Positions 29,252 to 39,503 are shown, numbered from the stretch's first letter. The stretch is DNA of 64,000 nt from Micrococcus sp. 2A (GCF_039519235.1 NZ_CP154351.1:1488001-1552000), one strand, 5' to 3'. Notes: generated by a model not told the origin, from the letters alone. Numbers and translations are program-made.

Positions 29252-32200
29252 TCAGCCCAGGCAGGCCGGACCGAGCAGGATCTTCAGATCGCCGAAGAGC
29301 GCCGGGTTCGGGCTCACGCGGAACTGCGGGCCGAGCACGAACTCCTGCGCTCCGCGCTGGCCCATCAGCGTCAGCCGCACCTCGGAGGAGCCCTCGTGGG
29401 TGCGCAGCACGTCTGCGAGCTGGCCGATCACCTGCTCCGTGGCCTTGAAGGAGGGCATCTGGATGCGCACGGGCCCGGACGTGCCGTCCGTGAGCTCGGG
29501 GATGGTCAGCTCCATCGCGGAGAGGGAAACGGAGCCGTCGTCTCGGCGCTGCACGCGCCCCTTCACGGCGACGACGAGGTCCTCCGCGAGCATCATGGCG
29601 ATCGGGGCGTACACCTGGCCGAAGAACATCACGTCCATGGATCCGCCGAGGTCCTCGATCTCGCACCGCGCGTACGCGTTGCCGGAGGACTTGGCGATGC
29701 GCCGCTCGAGCGTGGTGATGAGCCCCGCGATGGTGACCTGGGAGCCGTCGGCGGGCCCGTCGTCGTCGAGCACGCGGGTGATCTGCGTGTCCGCGTGCTG
29801 GGAGAGCACGGCGTCCAGGCCCTGCAGCGGGTGGTCGGACACGTAGAGGCCCAGCATCTCCCGCTCGTAGGCGAGCTTGTCCTTCTTGGACCACTCGGGC
29901 AGCTCGGGCACGGCGACGCCGTCCGAGGCGTCGGAGACGTCCTCGGCCTCCGCCGCGCCGCCGAGGGCGAAGAGGTCGAACGTGAACTCGCCGTGGTCCT
30001 CCTTGCGCTTCTGCGCCACCGTGGCGTCCACCGCCTCCTCGTGCACCGCGAGCAGGGCACGCCGGGCGTAGCCGAGGGAGTCGAAGGCGCCGGCCTTGAT
30101 CATGGACTCGATCGTCCGCTTGTTGCAGACCACGAGCGGCACCTTGGCCAGGAAGTCGCCGAAGCCGGTGTAGAGGCCCTTCTCCTCGCGGCCCTGCACC
30201 ATGCCCTTCACCACGTTGGCGCCCACGTTGCGCACCGCCCCCATGCCGAAGCGGATGTCCCGGCCCACCGGGGTGAACGTCAGGTGGGACTCGTTGACGT
30301 CGGGCGGGAGCACCGTGATGCCCATGTGGCGGCACTCGTTCAGGTACATCGCGAGCTTGTCCTTGTCGTCGCCCACCGACGTGAGCAGCGCCGCCATGTA
30401 CTCGGCCGGGTAGTGCGCCTTCAGGTACGCCGTCCAGTAGGAGACCAGTCCGTACGCCGCGGAGTGGGCCTTGTTGAACGCGTAGTCCGAGAACGGCAGG
30501 AGGATGTCCCACAGCGCCTTCACGGCGGCCTCGGAGAAGCCGCGGTCCAGCATGCCCTGGTGGAAGGCGGCGTACTGCTTGTCCAGCTCGGACTTCTTCT
30601 TCTTGCCCATCGCACGGCGCAGGATGTCCGCCTGGCCGAGCGAGTACCCGGCCACCTTCTGGGCGATCGCCATGACCTGCTCCTGGTACACGATCAGGCC
30701 GTACGTCGTGTCCAGGATCTCCCGCAGCGGCTCCTCGAGCTCCGGGTGGATCGGCGTGATCTCCTGCTGCCCGTTCTTGCGCAGCGCGTAGTTCGTGTGG
30801 GAGTTCGCACCCATGGGGCCCGGACGGTAGAGCGCGATGGTCGCCGAGATGTCCTCGAAGTTGTCCGGGCGCATCATCTTCAGCAGGGAGCGCATGGGAC
30901 CGCCGTCGAGCTGGAACACGCCCAGGGTGTCGCCGCGGGCCAGCAGGTCGTAGGAGGCCTGGTCGTCGACGTCGAGGGTCTCGAGGTCCAGGTCCACGCC
31001 CTGGTTCGCCTTCACGTTCTCGATCGCGTCCGAGATGATCGTGAGGTTGCGCAGACCCAGGAAGTCCATCTTGATCAGGCCCAGCGACTCCGCCATGGGG
31101 TAGTCGAACTGGGTGATGACCTGGCCGTCCTGGAGGCGGCGCATGATCGGCACGACGTCCACCACGGGCACGGAGGACATGATGACGCCGGCCGCGTGCA
31201 CGCCCCACTGCCGCTTCAGGCCCTCGATGCCCTTCGCGGTCTCGAACACCTGCGCCGCCACCGGGTCCGTCGCTATCAGCTCGCGGAACGGCGCCGCCTC
31301 CCCGTAGCGCGGGGCGTCCGGGTTCTCGATGTCCTTGAGCGGGATGTCCTTGGCCATCACGGCCGGCGGCAGGGCCTTGGTGAGCGCCTCGCCCATGGAG
31401 AAGGGCTGGTCCATCACACGGGCCGAGTCCTTCAGGGCCTGCTTCGTCTTGATGGTGCCGTACGTGACGATCATGGTGACGCGCTCGTCGCCGTACGTGC
31501 GGGTGACGTAGTCGATCACCTCGGAGCGGCGCCGGTCGTCGAAGTCCACGTCGAAGTCGGGCATGGACACGCGGTCCGGGTTGAGGAATCGCTCGAAGAT
31601 CAGCCCGTGCTTCAGCGGGTCCAGGTCGGTGATGCGCAGCGCGTACGCCACCATGGAGCCGGCACCCGAGCCGCGGCCCGGGCCCACACGGATCCCGTTC
31701 TCCTTGGCCCAGTTGATGAAGTCGGCGACGACGAGGAAGTACCCCGGGAACCCCATCGAGATGATGACGTCCAGCTCGTAGTCCGCCTGCTTGCGCACGT
31801 GGTCCGGGACGCCGTCCGGATAACGGTAGTCGAGGCCCTTCGTGACCTCCTTGATGAGCCAGCTGGTCTCGTCCTCGCCCTCCGGCGTGGGGAACACCGG
31901 CATGTAGTTGGCGTCCGTGTCGAACGTGGACTCGCAGCGCTCGGCGATCACGAGGGTGTTGTCGCACGCCTCCGGGATCTCCCGGAAGAGCTCGCGCATC
32001 TGCCGTGGCGACTTCAGGTAGTACTCCGTGCCGGAGAACGCGAAGCGCGAGCCGCCCTGGTCGTAGCTGGGCTCGTTGAGCTTGGAGCCGGACTGCAGGG
32101 CCAGCAGCGCCTCGTGGGCCTTGGCGTCGTGCTCGTGCGTGTAGTGCAGGTCGTTCGTGGCCACGAGCGGCAGGTTCAGGTCCTTGGCCAGGCGGCGCAG

Positions 32201-32854
32201 GTCCGTGATGACGCGCTTCTCGATGTCCAGGCCGTGCTGCATGATCTCGCAGTAGAAGTTCTCGGCCCCGAAGATGTCCCGGAACTCGGCCGCCGCCGCC
32301 ACGGCCTCCTTGTACTGGCCCAGGCGCAGGCGCGTCTGCACCTCGCCCGAGGGGCAGCCCGTGGTGGCGATGAGCCCCGAGGAGTACTGGCTCAGCAGCT
32401 CCCGGTCGATGCGCGGCCACTTGGCGTACACCGAGTCCAGCGAGGCGATGGAGCCCATGCGGAAGAGGTTGTGCATGCCCGTGGTGGACTGCGCCAGCAT
32501 GGTCATGTGCGTGTAGGCGCCGCCGCCGGAGACGTCGTCGCCGCGCTGGTGCGGCTCCCCCCAGCGGATCTTCTCCTTGTCCGTGCGGTGCTGCGTGCCC
32601 GGGGTCAGGTAGGCCTCGAGGCCGATGATCGGCTTGATGCCCGCCGCGGTGGCCTGACGCCAGAAGTCGAACGCGCCGAACAGGTAGCCGTGGTCCGTGA
32701 TGGCCAGGGACTGCATGCCGAGGCGGTCGGCCTCGGCGAACAGCTCGTCCAGCTTCGCCGCGCCGTCGAGCATCGAGTACTCGGTGTGCGTGTGGAGGTG
32801 GACGAAGCCGCCGTCCTTGAGGGCCTCGGCGCGGGTCTCGGAGGTCGCGGTCAT
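29252..32854 (-). CDS. dnaE: DNA polymerase III alpha subunit (DnaE1)
   Basis: The catalytic subunit of the chromosomal replicase. The 1200-residue chain has an N-terminal PHP domain (FVHLHTHTEYSMLDG near residue 18, AITDHGYL near 53) with conserved His/Asp residues that in actinobacteria give proofreading exonuclease activity. The polymerase active-site motif is MPDFDVDFDDRRR near residue 432. A KKKSELDKQYAAFHQGM thumb/finger region, a helix-hairpin-helix stretch and an OB-fold domain (VTIAGLITTLERRIAKS, ~1030) follow. The length is that of DnaE1 rather than the shorter mutagenic DnaE2. ATG 32854 has AAGGAG upstream, and TAGGCT at 32899-32904 is a likely -10. Confidence 0.97.
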   Translation of the reverse strand: MTATSETRAEALKDGGFVHLHTHTEYSMLDGAAKLDELFAEADRLGMQSLAITDHGYLFGAFDFWRQATAAGIKPIIGLEAYLTPGTQHRTDKEKIRWGEPHQRGDDVSGGGAYTHMTMLAQSTTGMHNLFRMGSIASLDSVYAKWPRIDRELLSQYSSGLIATTGCPSGEVQTRLRLGQYKEAVAAAAEFRDIFGAENFYCEIMQHGLDIEKRVITDLRRLAKDLNLPLVATNDLHYTHEHDAKAHEALLALQSGSKLNEPSYDQGGSRFAFSGTEYYLKSPRQMRELFREIPEACDNTLVIAERCESTFDTDANYMPVFPTPEGEDETSWLIKEVTKGLDYRYPDGVPDHVRKQADYELDVIISMGFPGYFLVVADFINWAKENGIRVGPGRGSGAGSMVAYALRITDLDPLKHGLIFERFLNPDRVSMPDFDVDFDDRRRSEVIDYVTRTYGDERVTMIVTYGTIKTKQALKDSARVMDQPFSMGEALTKALPPAVMAKDIPLKDIENPDAPRYGEAAPFRELIATDPVAAQVFETAKGIEGLKRQWGVHAAGVIMSSVPVVDVVPIMRRLQDGQVITQFDYPMAESLGLIKMDFLGLRNLTIISDAIENVKANQGVDLDLETLDVDDQASYDLLARGDTLGVFQLDGGPMRSLLKMMRPDNFEDISATIALYRPGPMGANSHTNYALRKNGQQEITPIHPELEEPLREILDTTYGLIVYQEQVMAIAQKVAGYSLGQADILRRAMGKKKKSELDKQYAAFHQGMLDRGFSEAAVKALWDILLPFSDYAFNKAHSAAYGLVSYWTAYLKAHYPAEYMAALLTSVGDDKDKLAMYLNECRHMGITVLPPDVNESHLTFTPVGRDIRFGMGAVRNVGANVVKGMVQGREEKGLYTGFGDFLAKVPLVVCNKRTIESMIKAGAFDSLGYARRALLAVHEEAVDATVAQKRKEDHGEFTFDLFALGGAAEAEDVSDASDGVAVPELPEWSKKDKLAYEREMLGLYVSDHPLQGLDAVLSQHADTQITRVLDDDGPADGSQVTIAGLITTLERRIAKSSGNAYARCEIEDLGGSMDVMFFGQVYAPIAMMLAEDLVVAVKGRVQRRDDGSVSLSAMELTIPELTDGTSGPVRIQMPSFKATEQVIGQLADVLRTHEGSSEVRLTLMGQRGAQEFVLGPQFRVSPNPALFGDLKILLGPACLG

Positions 32855-32898
32855 GCGGGGTGGAGCTCCTTCGGAGAGGACGACGGCGGGCCCGCCCC

Positions 32899-32904
32899 AG
32901 CCTA
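32899..32904 (-). promoter_or_regulatory. Candidate -10 box of dnaE
   Basis: TAGGCT on the minus strand, 44 bases before the dnaE ATG. It allows a ~37-base leader containing the AAGGAG ribosome binding site. No -35 consensus is seen. Confidence 0.45.
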
Positions 32905-32975
32905 CTGCGCGTCACGGGGGGGCGGGCGGGACGGGCCCGGCGGGCGTCGGGCCTGCGGTCTCCGGTCCCCGGCGG

Positions 32976-33953
32976 TCAGTCCCGTTCGCCCGCGGCGTCG
33001 GCGGCGTCGTCGCCGCGCAGCGCCGCCAGCGCGTGGGCGAGGTCGTCCGGGTAGGGCGAGGTGATGCTCACGGGCTCCCCCGTGACGGGGTGCGGGAAGG
33101 AGAGGTGGTGGGCGTGGAGCCACTGCCGCGTGAGCCCCAGCTCGGCGGCCAGGCGCGGGTCGGCGCCGTAGGTGAGGTCGCCCACGCACGGGTGCCGCAG
33201 CGCGGAGGTGTGGACGCGGATCTGGTGCGTGCGCCCGGTCTCGAGGTGCACCTGTAGCAGCGTGGCGCGGCCGAAGACCTCGAGGGTCTCGTAGTGCGTC
33301 ACGGAGGGCCGTCCGCCCTCGAGCACGGCGAACTTCCACTGGTGCCCCGGGTGGCGGCCGATCGGGGCGTCGATCGTGCCCGCAAGCGGGTCCGGGATCC
33401 CCTGCACCACCGCGTGGTAGACCTTGTGCGGCACGCGCTCGCGGAACTGGTCCTTCAGGGCGGCGTACGCGCGCTCCGTCTTGGCCACCACCATCACACC
33501 GGTGGTGCCGACGTCGAGCCGGTGCACGATCCCCTGGCGCTCCGGCGCCCCCGAGGTGGTGATGTCGTAGCCCAGGCCCGCGAGGCCGCCGACCACGGTG
33601 GGCCCGTTCCAGCCCGGCGAGGGATGGGCCGCCACGCCGGTCGGCTTGTCCACGGCGAGCAGGTGCTCGTCCTCGTGCAGCACGGTCATCTCGTCCACGG
33701 CCTCTGCCCTCACTTCCAGCGGATCGGGATCGTTCGGCAGGTCCACGGCCAGGGTCTCCCCCGGCACCGCCCTGGCCGACTTGGCGAGCACCCGGTCCCG
33801 ACGCCCGCCGCGCGTCTCGGCGCGGACGAGCCCGCGCGCGAACCAGTCCGCCAGGCGTGCGCGGGACACGCCGAGGGCCTCCGTGAGGACGGCGTCGGCG
33901 CGCCTGCCCGCCTGCTCGGCCGTGACCTCCACGCGCCGCACGCCTGCGCCCAT
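32976..33953 (-). CDS. RluA/RluD-family 23S rRNA pseudouridine synthase
   Basis: Converts uridines to pseudouridines in large-subunit rRNA. The 325-residue protein has an S4-like RNA-binding segment at residues ~10-60 ([21 protein letters not shown]) and the catalytic core with [18 protein letters not shown] near residue 138, including the catalytic Asp in HRLD. A C-terminal [12 protein letters not shown] motif is near 238. The exact target uridine is not known. ATG 33953 lies five bases after the lspA stop, so it is cotranscribed with lspA. This lspA-rluD pairing is widespread in bacteria. Confidence 0.92.
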   Translation of the reverse strand: MGAGVRRVEVTAEQAGRRADAVLTEALGVSRARLADWFARGLVRAETRGGRRDRVLAKSARAVPGETLAVDLPNDPDPLEVRAEAVDEMTVLHEDEHLLAVDKPTGVAAHPSPGWNGPTVVGGLAGLGYDITTSGAPERQGIVHRLDVGTTGVMVVAKTERAYAALKDQFRERVPHKVYHAVVQGIPDPLAGTIDAPIGRHPGHQWKFAVLEGGRPSVTHYETLEVFGRATLLQVHLETGRTHQIRVHTSALRHPCVGDLTYGADPRLAAELGLTRQWLHAHHLSFPHPVTGEPVSITSPYPDDLAHALAALRGDDAADAAGERD

Positions 33954-33958
33954 GCCGC

Positions 33959-34495
33959 TCACGCCTCGCGGGTGCCGTCGAGCCGGCGGCCGGTCACCAG
34001 CAGCAGGCACACGAGGATCATGGAGCACACGATGAAGGAGTCGGCCACGTTGAAGACCGCGAAGCGGGGCACGGAGATCATGTCCACCACGTGGCCCTGG
34101 CCGAACGACGGCGGCCGGAACAGCCGGTCCGTGAGGTTGCCGAGCACGCCGCCGGCCAGGCCGCCCAGGGCGAGCGCCCACGGCAGCGAGCGCACGCGGG
34201 CGATCTGCACGAGCGCGACCACGGCGACCACGGCCTGGATGAGGGTGAAGACCCAGGTGTGCCCCTCCCCGATCGAGAAGGCCGCGCCCGGGTTCAGGAT
34301 GTAGTGCCACCGCAGCAGGCCCGGGATCACGACGATCGACTCGCCGAGCTCCATGGTGCGCTCGACCCACAGCTTGCTCAGCTGGTCGAGCGCGTAGGCG
34401 AGCACGGCGAGGGTCAGGGCGACGCCGACGGCGCGGCGGCCGGAGACCGCCGCGCGGGGGGTGCCGTCCCCGGCCCCGTCGAGCGCTGTGCTCAC
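33959..34495 (-). CDS. lspA: Lipoprotein signal peptidase (signal peptidase II)
   Basis: An inner-membrane aspartyl protease that cuts prolipoproteins after lipidation. The 178-residue protein has four membrane segments (~20-40, ~78-98, ~103-122, ~145-165) and the two catalytic Asp motifs GNLTDRLF near residue 122 and [12 protein letters not shown] near 150. The conserved [11 protein letters not shown] loop lies near residue 68. GTG 34495 overlaps the divIVA stop by four bases (GTGA), so translation is coupled. The length agrees with the family. Confidence 0.95.
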   Translation of the reverse strand: MSTALDGAGDGTPRAAVSGRRAVGVALTLAVLAYALDQLSKLWVERTMELGESIVVIPGLLRWHYILNPGAAFSIGEGHTWVFTLIQAVVAVVALVQIARVRSLPWALALGGLAGGVLGNLTDRLFRPPSFGQGHVVDMISVPRFAVFNVADSFIVCSMILVCLLLVTGRRLDGTREA

Positions 34496-35121
34496 GCGGT
34501 CTCCCCGCGGGGCTCCACCCGCTCCTGGGATCGGATCTCGCGCAGCTGCCCCTCGATGTAGGCGGTCAGGCGGAGGCGGTAGTCGGTCTCGAAGCCGCGC
34601 AGCCGCTCGACCTCGGACTCCAGCTCGGAGCGCTGGGAGGCCAGCTCCGCGAGGGTCGCTGCCTTGGTCTCCTCGGCCTGGCCGAGCACCTCGGCGGCCG
34701 TGGCCTCGGCCTCGGCGATGAGCGCGGCGCGGCGCTGCTCGCCGTCGGCCACGTGCTCGTCGTGCAGCCGCTGGGCCATGGCGAGCACGGCGGCCGCCGA
34801 GGAGCCGGCCTGAGCAGGCCCGTCGGACGCGGCGGGTGCGGCCGTCTCCTCGGCCTCGAGAGCCGCGGCCTCCGCCTCGCCGGCGGCCAGCACGAGCTCC
34901 GGGCGCTCCTGCGCGGGGGCGTCGCCGGGCGCGAACGAGACGCCCGCCTCGGGGGCCTCGACGGCCCCGCCCGCGCGCAGCCGCTCGATCTCGGCGTGCA
35001 GGCGCTTGAGCTCCTCCGCGACCGCGTCGAGGAAGTCGTCGACCTCGTCCTGGTCGTACCCCTCCCGGAACTTGGTGTGCTGGAACTGCTTGTTGAGCAC
35101 GTCTTCCCAGGTCAGAGCCAC
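34492..35121 (-). CDS. divIVA: DivIVA domain protein (Wag31-like)
   Basis: A polar/septal coiled-coil scaffold that in actinobacteria directs cell-wall growth. The 209-residue protein has the N-terminal DivIVA membrane-binding segment with [22 protein letters not shown] near residues 17-38, an acidic Ala/Glu-rich linker, and a long C-terminal coiled coil (~110-195). It is shorter than M. tuberculosis Wag31 (about 260 residues), which may fit a coccus without strong polar growth; that is inference. TATCGT at 35213-35218 could be a separate promoter in the 125-base gap after the yggT-like gene. Its stop overlaps the lspA start. Confidence 0.9.
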   Translation of the reverse strand: MALTWEDVLNKQFQHTKFREGYDQDEVDDFLDAVAEELKRLHAEIERLRAGGAVEAPEAGVSFAPGDAPAQERPELVLAAGEAEAAALEAEETAAPAASDGPAQAGSSAAAVLAMAQRLHDEHVADGEQRRAALIAEAEATAAEVLGQAEETKAATLAELASQRSELESEVERLRGFETDYRLRLTAYIEGQLREIRSQERVEPRGETA

Positions 35122-35246
35122 GGAGGGGCACCCTTCTCTCGCGCGCGCCGAGCACCGGCACGGCCCGCGGTGGTGGGCGCGGCCGACTGCGCGCGCCTCA
35201 GGTCGTCACCGCACGATACCACCGGGTGCCGCGGCGACTCCGGGGG

Positions 35247-35558
35247 TCAGCGGGCGAGGGCGAGCACCAGGACGCGCAGCAGCACCACGGCCATGAAGAC
35301 CACCAGGAAGGCCACGTCGAGGCTGACGCCGCCGAGCCGCACCGGCGGAATGCGCCGCCGCGCGGTGTCCAGGAGGGGATCCGTGACCGCGTAGATGCCG
35401 CTCGCCACGACGAGGACGGCACCCGAGGGCCGCCACGAGCGGGCGAAGGACTCGGTCACGTCGAACACGATGCGGACCGTGAGGGCCGCGATCACGAGCG
35501 TGAGCGCGAGGTAGACGAGGGCGAGCAGCAGGTCCACGGCAGCCTCAGTTGGCGTCAT
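35247..35558 (-). CDS. YggT family membrane protein
   Basis: A 103-residue protein with two or three membrane segments (~8-28, ~45-62, ~78-100) and the family-type [28 protein letters not shown] segment, in which PLL...RRxIPP and a following D are conserved. YggT proteins are encoded next to sepF in many Gram-positive bacteria. A role in division or osmotic adaptation is suspected but not proven. The ATG lies inside the 3' end of sepF, a 14-base overlap. Confidence 0.85.
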   Translation of the reverse strand: MTPTEAAVDLLLALVYLALTLVIAALTVRIVFDVTESFARSWRPSGAVLVVASGIYAVTDPLLDTARRRIPPVRLGGVSLDVAFLVVFMAVVLLRVLVLALAR

Positions 35559-36165
35559 ACGGCGCGTCGGCCTCGGCCGACTCTGCGGTGTCCGCGCCCA
35601 CGACCTCGACCGTGGCGGGGGTCAGGAGGAAGACCTTGTTCGTGATGCGCGCGATCGAGCCGTGCAGGCCGAACACGAGGCCCGCGGCGAAGTCCACGAG
35701 GCGCTTGGCCTCGTTCTCCCCGAGCTCCGTGACGTTCATGATCACCGGCATGCCGGTGCGGAACGCCTCGCCGATCGCCTTGGCGTCGTCGTAGGAGCGG
35801 GGGTGGACGGTGGAGAGGGTGCGCACGGGGGCTCCTTCGGCCGACGAGGCGGCGGCTCGCTTGATGGGGGTGACGGGAGCCCGGTAGCCCTGGTCCGCCG
35901 GCTCGGGCCGCGCGGCCCGCCGGACCTCGGTGGGCTCGGACACCACGGGGGCGGCGGTGGAGCCGGCGGCGTGGGCGGGCGGCTCCACACGCGCGGGAGC
36001 CTCCTCAACTGCGGGAGCCTCGTCCGACACCGGGGCACGGCGAGCCTCCACCACGTCGCGGCGGGAGGCCTCCTCGCGCGGAGCGGCGGTGCGCTCGTGC
36101 TCCTCGTACTCCTCGCCGTCGGCGAGACCGAGGTAGATCATCGTCTTCTTCAGTGCGCCAGCCAT
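35545..36165 (-). CDS. sepF: Cell division protein SepF
   Basis: A membrane anchor and bundler of FtsZ, essential in actinobacteria lacking FtsA. The 206-residue protein starts with the amphipathic membrane-binding helix [16 protein letters not shown], has a disordered Glu/Ala/Pro linker (~25-110), and the FtsZ-binding core domain from ~118 with [49 protein letters not shown] and NKVFLLTP motifs. The ATG at 36165 has AAGGAAG upstream, while longer forms lack the family start. It sits directly between the ftsZ group and yggT, as in Streptomyces and mycobacteria. Confidence 0.95.
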   Translation of the reverse strand: MAGALKKTMIYLGLADGEEYEEHERTAAPREEASRRDVVEARRAPVSDEAPAVEEAPARVEPPAHAAGSTAAPVVSEPTEVRRAARPEPADQGYRAPVTPIKRAAASSAEGAPVRTLSTVHPRSYDDAKAIGEAFRTGMPVIMNVTELGENEAKRLVDFAAGLVFGLHGSIARITNKVFLLTPATVEVVGADTAESAEADAPYDAN

Positions 36166-36276
36166 GACTCTTCCTTCACCACGTCCTGCGATCCGCCGGG
36201 GCGCGGATCGCCGTCGTTCGTCGCCCGCGCACGGGGCGCGGGGTGTCGCCCGCCTCGCGGGCATGCCCTCCCCACG

Positions 36277-37113
36277 TTATCCCACGGCGCCGCGCGCGCC
36301 GAGGACGTCCGAGCCGATCCGGACGTGTGTCGCCCCCGCACGCACGGCGGCCTCGAGGTCCCCGCTCATGCCCATCGAGAGCCGGTCGGCCTCGGGGTGG
36401 GCCGCCCGCAGGTCGCGGCCGAGACGGGCCAGGCGGCGGAAGGACTCCTCCGCGTCGAGTCCGCGCGGGGCCACGCACATGAGCCCGCGCAGGGCGAGCC
36501 CCTCGACGGCGGCGATCCGCTCGGCGATCGCGGAGGCGTCCTCGGGGGACGCCCCCCCGCGCGGTCCGATGCCCTCCGGGCGCTCGTCGTCGGACCGCGG
36601 GTCCACGTCCACCTGGACGAGGCACTCGAGGTCGGGCACTCCGTCCGCTCCCCCGTCCTCCCGCTCGCGCCGCAGCACCACGGCGCGGGAGAGCGCGTCC
36701 GCGAGCTCGACGCGGTCCACGGAGTGCACGGCGCTCGCGTACCGCACGACGAGCTTGGCCTTGTTGGTCTGCAGCTGGCCGATGAAGTGCCACCGCGGGG
36801 CGTCGGCGCCGAGCGCCTCGGCGACCTCGGCCGCCTTGGGCCGGGCCTCCTGGTCGCGGTTCTCCCCCACGTCACGCACGCCGAGGCGCGCCAGCCGGGC
36901 GACGTCGGCGGCCGGGTGGGTCTTGGTCACCACGATCAGCTCGGGCACGTCGGCGCGTCCGGCCTCGGCCGCGGCCCGCGCGATGCGCGCACGGACGGCG
37001 TCCAGCGCGGCGGCCAGCTCAGCGGCGCGGGCATCGGCGGCACCGTCGCCGTCGATGGGGACGTCCCCGGTGCCGGCATCGGGGGTGCAGGTGCCGGCGG
37101 GGCGCTCAGCCAC
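36277..37113 (-). CDS. YggS-family pyridoxal phosphate homeostasis protein
   Basis: A 278-residue TIM-barrel PLP-binding protein that helps control free pyridoxal phosphate. Signature motifs are IVVTKTHPAADVARLA near residue 48 (PLP lysine), HFIGQLQTNKAKLVV near 96, LVQVDVDP near 145, and the C-terminal GMSGDLEAAVRAGATHVRIGS. In most relatives the lysine motif is VSKxxP; here it is VTKTHP, common in actinobacteria. GTG 37113 overlaps the upstream laccase-domain gene by eight bases. The order ftsZ, yfiH-like, yggS-like, sepF is conserved in actinobacteria. Confidence 0.92.
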   Translation of the reverse strand: MAERPAGTCTPDAGTGDVPIDGDGAADARAAELAAALDAVRARIARAAAEAGRADVPELIVVTKTHPAADVARLARLGVRDVGENRDQEARPKAAEVAEALGADAPRWHFIGQLQTNKAKLVVRYASAVHSVDRVELADALSRAVVLRREREDGGADGVPDLECLVQVDVDPRSDDERPEGIGPRGGASPEDASAIAERIAAVEGLALRGLMCVAPRGLDAEESFRRLARLGRDLRAAHPEADRLSMGMSGDLEAAVRAGATHVRIGSDVLGARGAVG

Positions 37114-37936
37114 GCTGCGCCTCCCCGGTGGACGCGTCCGCGGGGGTGCGCCACACGAGCCCGGCGAACCGGCCTCGGCCCGGCGCCCGCCGGTGGGAGA
37201 AGAGCCGATCGTCCTCGAGGGTGCACGCCCGGACGCGCTCCACGGCGGCACCCAGGGACGCGAGGACGGCCTCGGCGCCGGCCGGCAGGTCGAGCGCGGG
37301 GGTGCCCCACGAGGTGCGCGAGGCGACGGCGGGGATCCGCTCGGCCGCGTCGGCGCACATCTGCGGGGGGACCTCGTAGCAGTTCCCGCACACGCCGGGA
37401 CCGATCCACGCGCGGATCCCCGGGGCCTCCCGGTCCTCGGCCGGGCGGAGGGAGAGGAGGCGCGCATGCGTGTTCTCCAGGACGCCGCCCAGCAGGCCGC
37501 GCCGGCCCGCGTGCGCGACCGCGGTGGCGCCCGTGCGCTCGTCCATGAGGACCACCGGGAGGCAGTCGGCCACCATGACGGCGAGGGGACGGGTCCCGTC
37601 GCGGCTCACCGCGGCGTCGGCGGTCACGGGGGCGTCGTGCTCCCAGCCGCGGCCCTCGGCCCACACCACGTCCGCCGAGTGGACCTGGTCGAGGTAGACG
37701 GTGGACCCGGGCGTCACGCCCATCTCCGCCTCGAGGGCGCGGCGCGCCGCCGAGACGTCCGCGCGTGCGGCGGGGGCGTCCGAGTCCAGGACGTGGAAGG
37801 CGAGGCTGCCCGCGTCCACGGACGTCCACGCCACGTGCACCGCGCTCCCCCGGCCGTCTGCCGGGAGGTCCACACGGTGCACGAAGGGGCCGGAGCGGCC
37901 CACGACGGTCCCCTCCGGCCCCTTCGAGGCGGTCAC
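37106..37936 (-). CDS. Laccase-domain (YfiH/PgeF-type) protein
   Basis: A 276-residue member of the DUF152 / polyphenol oxidase family. Members can act as purine nucleoside phosphorylases or correct misincorporated residues in peptidoglycan precursors. The metal-binding motifs are present: QVHSADV near residue 86, [11 protein letters not shown] near 120, [12 protein letters not shown] near 140 and [11 protein letters not shown] near 180. Its position just downstream of ftsZ in a wall-synthesis cluster fits the peptidoglycan-editing proposal, but this is inference. The GTG start overlaps the ftsZ stop by four bases. Confidence 0.88.
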   Translation of the reverse strand: MTASKGPEGTVVGRSGPFVHRVDLPADGRGSAVHVAWTSVDAGSLAFHVLDSDAPAARADVSAARRALEAEMGVTPGSTVYLDQVHSADVVWAEGRGWEHDAPVTADAAVSRDGTRPLAVMVADCLPVVLMDERTGATAVAHAGRRGLLGGVLENTHARLLSLRPAEDREAPGIRAWIGPGVCGNCYEVPPQMCADAAERIPAVASRTSWGTPALDLPAGAEAVLASLGAAVERVRACTLEDDRLFSHRRAPGRGRFAGLVWRTPADASTGEAQRG

Positions 37937-39192
37937 TTCAGGAAGTCCGGCACGTCCAGGTCGGACGAGCCGGCGCCCAGGTCGGGCTCGACGACGGTGG
38001 GCAGCTCGGGACGCGGGCGGGACTGCTGCTGGCCCTGCTGGCCGGACTGCGTCGGGACCGTGCCCGGCACCGCGGCACGCTGCGGCTGCTGCTGGGTGTA
38101 TCCCTGCGGAGCCGACTGCTGCGGGGCCTGCTGCTGCTGCGTGGACGGGGCCTCGCGCTGCTGCGGCAGCTGCTGCGCCTGCTGGTAGGAGGAGGACTGC
38201 GCCTGCGGGGCGGGCTGCTGGTAGGCCTGCGGGGCGGAGGTGGCGTCCACCTGGTCGAACCCGGCGGCGATCACGGTGACGCGGACCTCGTCGCCCAGGG
38301 CGTCGTCGATCACGGCGCCGAAGATGATGTTGGCCTCGGGGTGCGCGACCTCCTGGACGAGGCGCGCGGCCTCGTTGATCTCGAACAGGCCGAGATCGGA
38401 GCCGCCCTGGATGGAGAGCAGCACGCCGTAGGCGCCGTCGATCGAGGCCTCGAGCAGCGGGGAGGCGATGGCGAGCTCGGCGGCCTTGACGGCACGGTCC
38501 TCGCCCTGCGCGTGGCCGATGCCCATGAGCGCCGAGCCCGCGCCCTGCATCACGGACTTCACGTCCGCGAAGTCGAGGTTGATCAGGCCGGGGGTGGTGA
38601 TGAGGTCGGTGATGCCCTGCACGCCGGAGAGCAGGACCTGGTCCGCCTGACGGAACGCGTCCATGACGGAGACGTTGCGGTCCGAGATGGAGAGCAGGCG
38701 GTCGTTCGGGATGACGATCAGGGTGTCGACCTCGTCCCGCAGCGCGTCGATGCCGTTCTCCGCGGAGCCCGCGCGGCGGCGGCCCTCGAAGGTGAACGGG
38801 CGGGTCACGACGCCGATGGTCAGCGCCCCGAGCGAGCGGGCGATGCGGGCCACCACGGGGGCGCCGCCGGTGCCGGTGCCGCCGCCCTCTCCGGCGGTCA
38901 CGAAGACCATGTCCGCCCCGCGCAGGACCTCCTCGATCTCATCGGCGTGGTCCTCGGCGGCCTGGCGGCCCACCTCGGGGTTCGCGCCGGCACCGAGGCC
39001 GCGGGTGAGCTCGCGGCCCACGTCCAGCTTCACGTCCGCGTCGGACATCAGGAGCGCCTGTGCGTCCGTGTTGATCGCGATGAACTCCACGCCGCGGAGC
39101 CCCACCTCGATCATGCGGTTCACGGCGTTGACGCCGCCGCCGCCGATGCCGACGACCTTGATGACGGCCAGGTAGTTCTGGGGTGCAGCCAC
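37933..39192 (-). CDS. ftsZ: Cell division protein FtsZ
   Basis: The tubulin-like GTPase that forms the division ring. The 419-residue protein has [17 protein letters not shown] near residue 10, the GTP-binding signature [13 protein letters not shown] near 105, [11 protein letters not shown] near 205 and the [11 protein letters not shown] stretch near 295. Residues ~325-400 form an unusual Gln-rich linker with many QQ and PQ pairs, ending in the conserved C-terminal peptide DLDVPDFLK that binds partners such as SepF. No FtsA gene is present. The GTG start has AAAGGG upstream. It has its own promoter region, 311 bases from ftsQ. Confidence 0.98.
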   Translation of the reverse strand: MAAPQNYLAVIKVVGIGGGGVNAVNRMIEVGLRGVEFIAINTDAQALLMSDADVKLDVGRELTRGLGAGANPEVGRQAAEDHADEIEEVLRGADMVFVTAGEGGGTGTGGAPVVARIARSLGALTIGVVTRPFTFEGRRRAGSAENGIDALRDEVDTLIVIPNDRLLSISDRNVSVMDAFRQADQVLLSGVQGITDLITTPGLINLDFADVKSVMQGAGSALMGIGHAQGEDRAVKAAELAIASPLLEASIDGAYGVLLSIQGGSDLGLFEINEAARLVQEVAHPEANIIFGAVIDDALGDEVRVTVIAAGFDQVDATSAPQAYQQPAPQAQSSSYQQAQQLPQQREAPSTQQQQAPQQSAPQGYTQQQPQRAAVPGTVPTQSGQQGQQQSRPRPELPTVVEPDLGAGSSDLDVPDFLK

Positions 39193-39263
39193 GGTGTTCA
39201 GTCCCTTTGCTCGGAATCGCGATGTCCACGCCCGACGGGGTACGGACCCCTTGACGAGCCGCC

Positions 39264-39280
39264 TTCAAGCTCAGCTTGAA
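39264..39280. promoter_or_regulatory. 17-bp perfect palindrome in the ftsZ leader
   Basis: TTCAAGCT-C-AGCTTGAA, an exact 8-base inverted repeat around one central base, 72-88 bases before the ftsZ GTG. It is rare in such G+C-rich DNA and may be an operator or a small RNA hairpin. Confidence 0.55.
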
Positions 39281-39450
39281 TGATGCCGCTCACGCGCGTT
39301 CAGGACCACCGTACTGGCACGGGCGCGGCCAGCGCAAAGAAATCCGCATCACGGCGGGGCTCGCGCGTGTCGTTGTTCAACCTTCACATGAGAGTCGAAC
39401 TTCAGGTCCTCGTCGGAGCAGGTCGACCGGGGGCGCCGGCCCGCCGCGCA

Positions 39451-39475
39451 CAACCTTCAGCTTCACTTTCACCTT
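39451..39475 (-). repeat. Four tandem hexamers upstream of ftsZ
   Basis: On the minus strand the stretch reads AAGGTG-AAAGTG-AAGCTG-AAGGTT, a 6-base periodic repeat. Related AAGGTTGAA and CCTGAAGTT words occur 50-75 bases downstream. Confidence 0.6.
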
Positions 39476-39503
39476 GAGACCCCGTCGCCCTCGGGAAGCC
39501 GCG

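Larger units (their letters stand above)
39193..39503 (-). promoter_or_regulatory. ftsQ-ftsZ intergenic region with ftsZ promoter and repeats
   Basis: This 311-base gap contains no gene. A minus-strand promoter candidate has -35 TTGCGC (39332-39337), an 18-base spacer and -10 TACGGT (39308-39313), about 115 bases before the ftsZ start. Downstream of it lies a perfect palindrome (39264-39280). Upstream are several AACCTTCA/GAAGGTT-type repeats (39376-39390, 39398-39407, 39451-39475) and one GACAC pentamer (minus strand, 39367-39371), the core of WhiA sites in Streptomyces. Confidence 0.55.
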
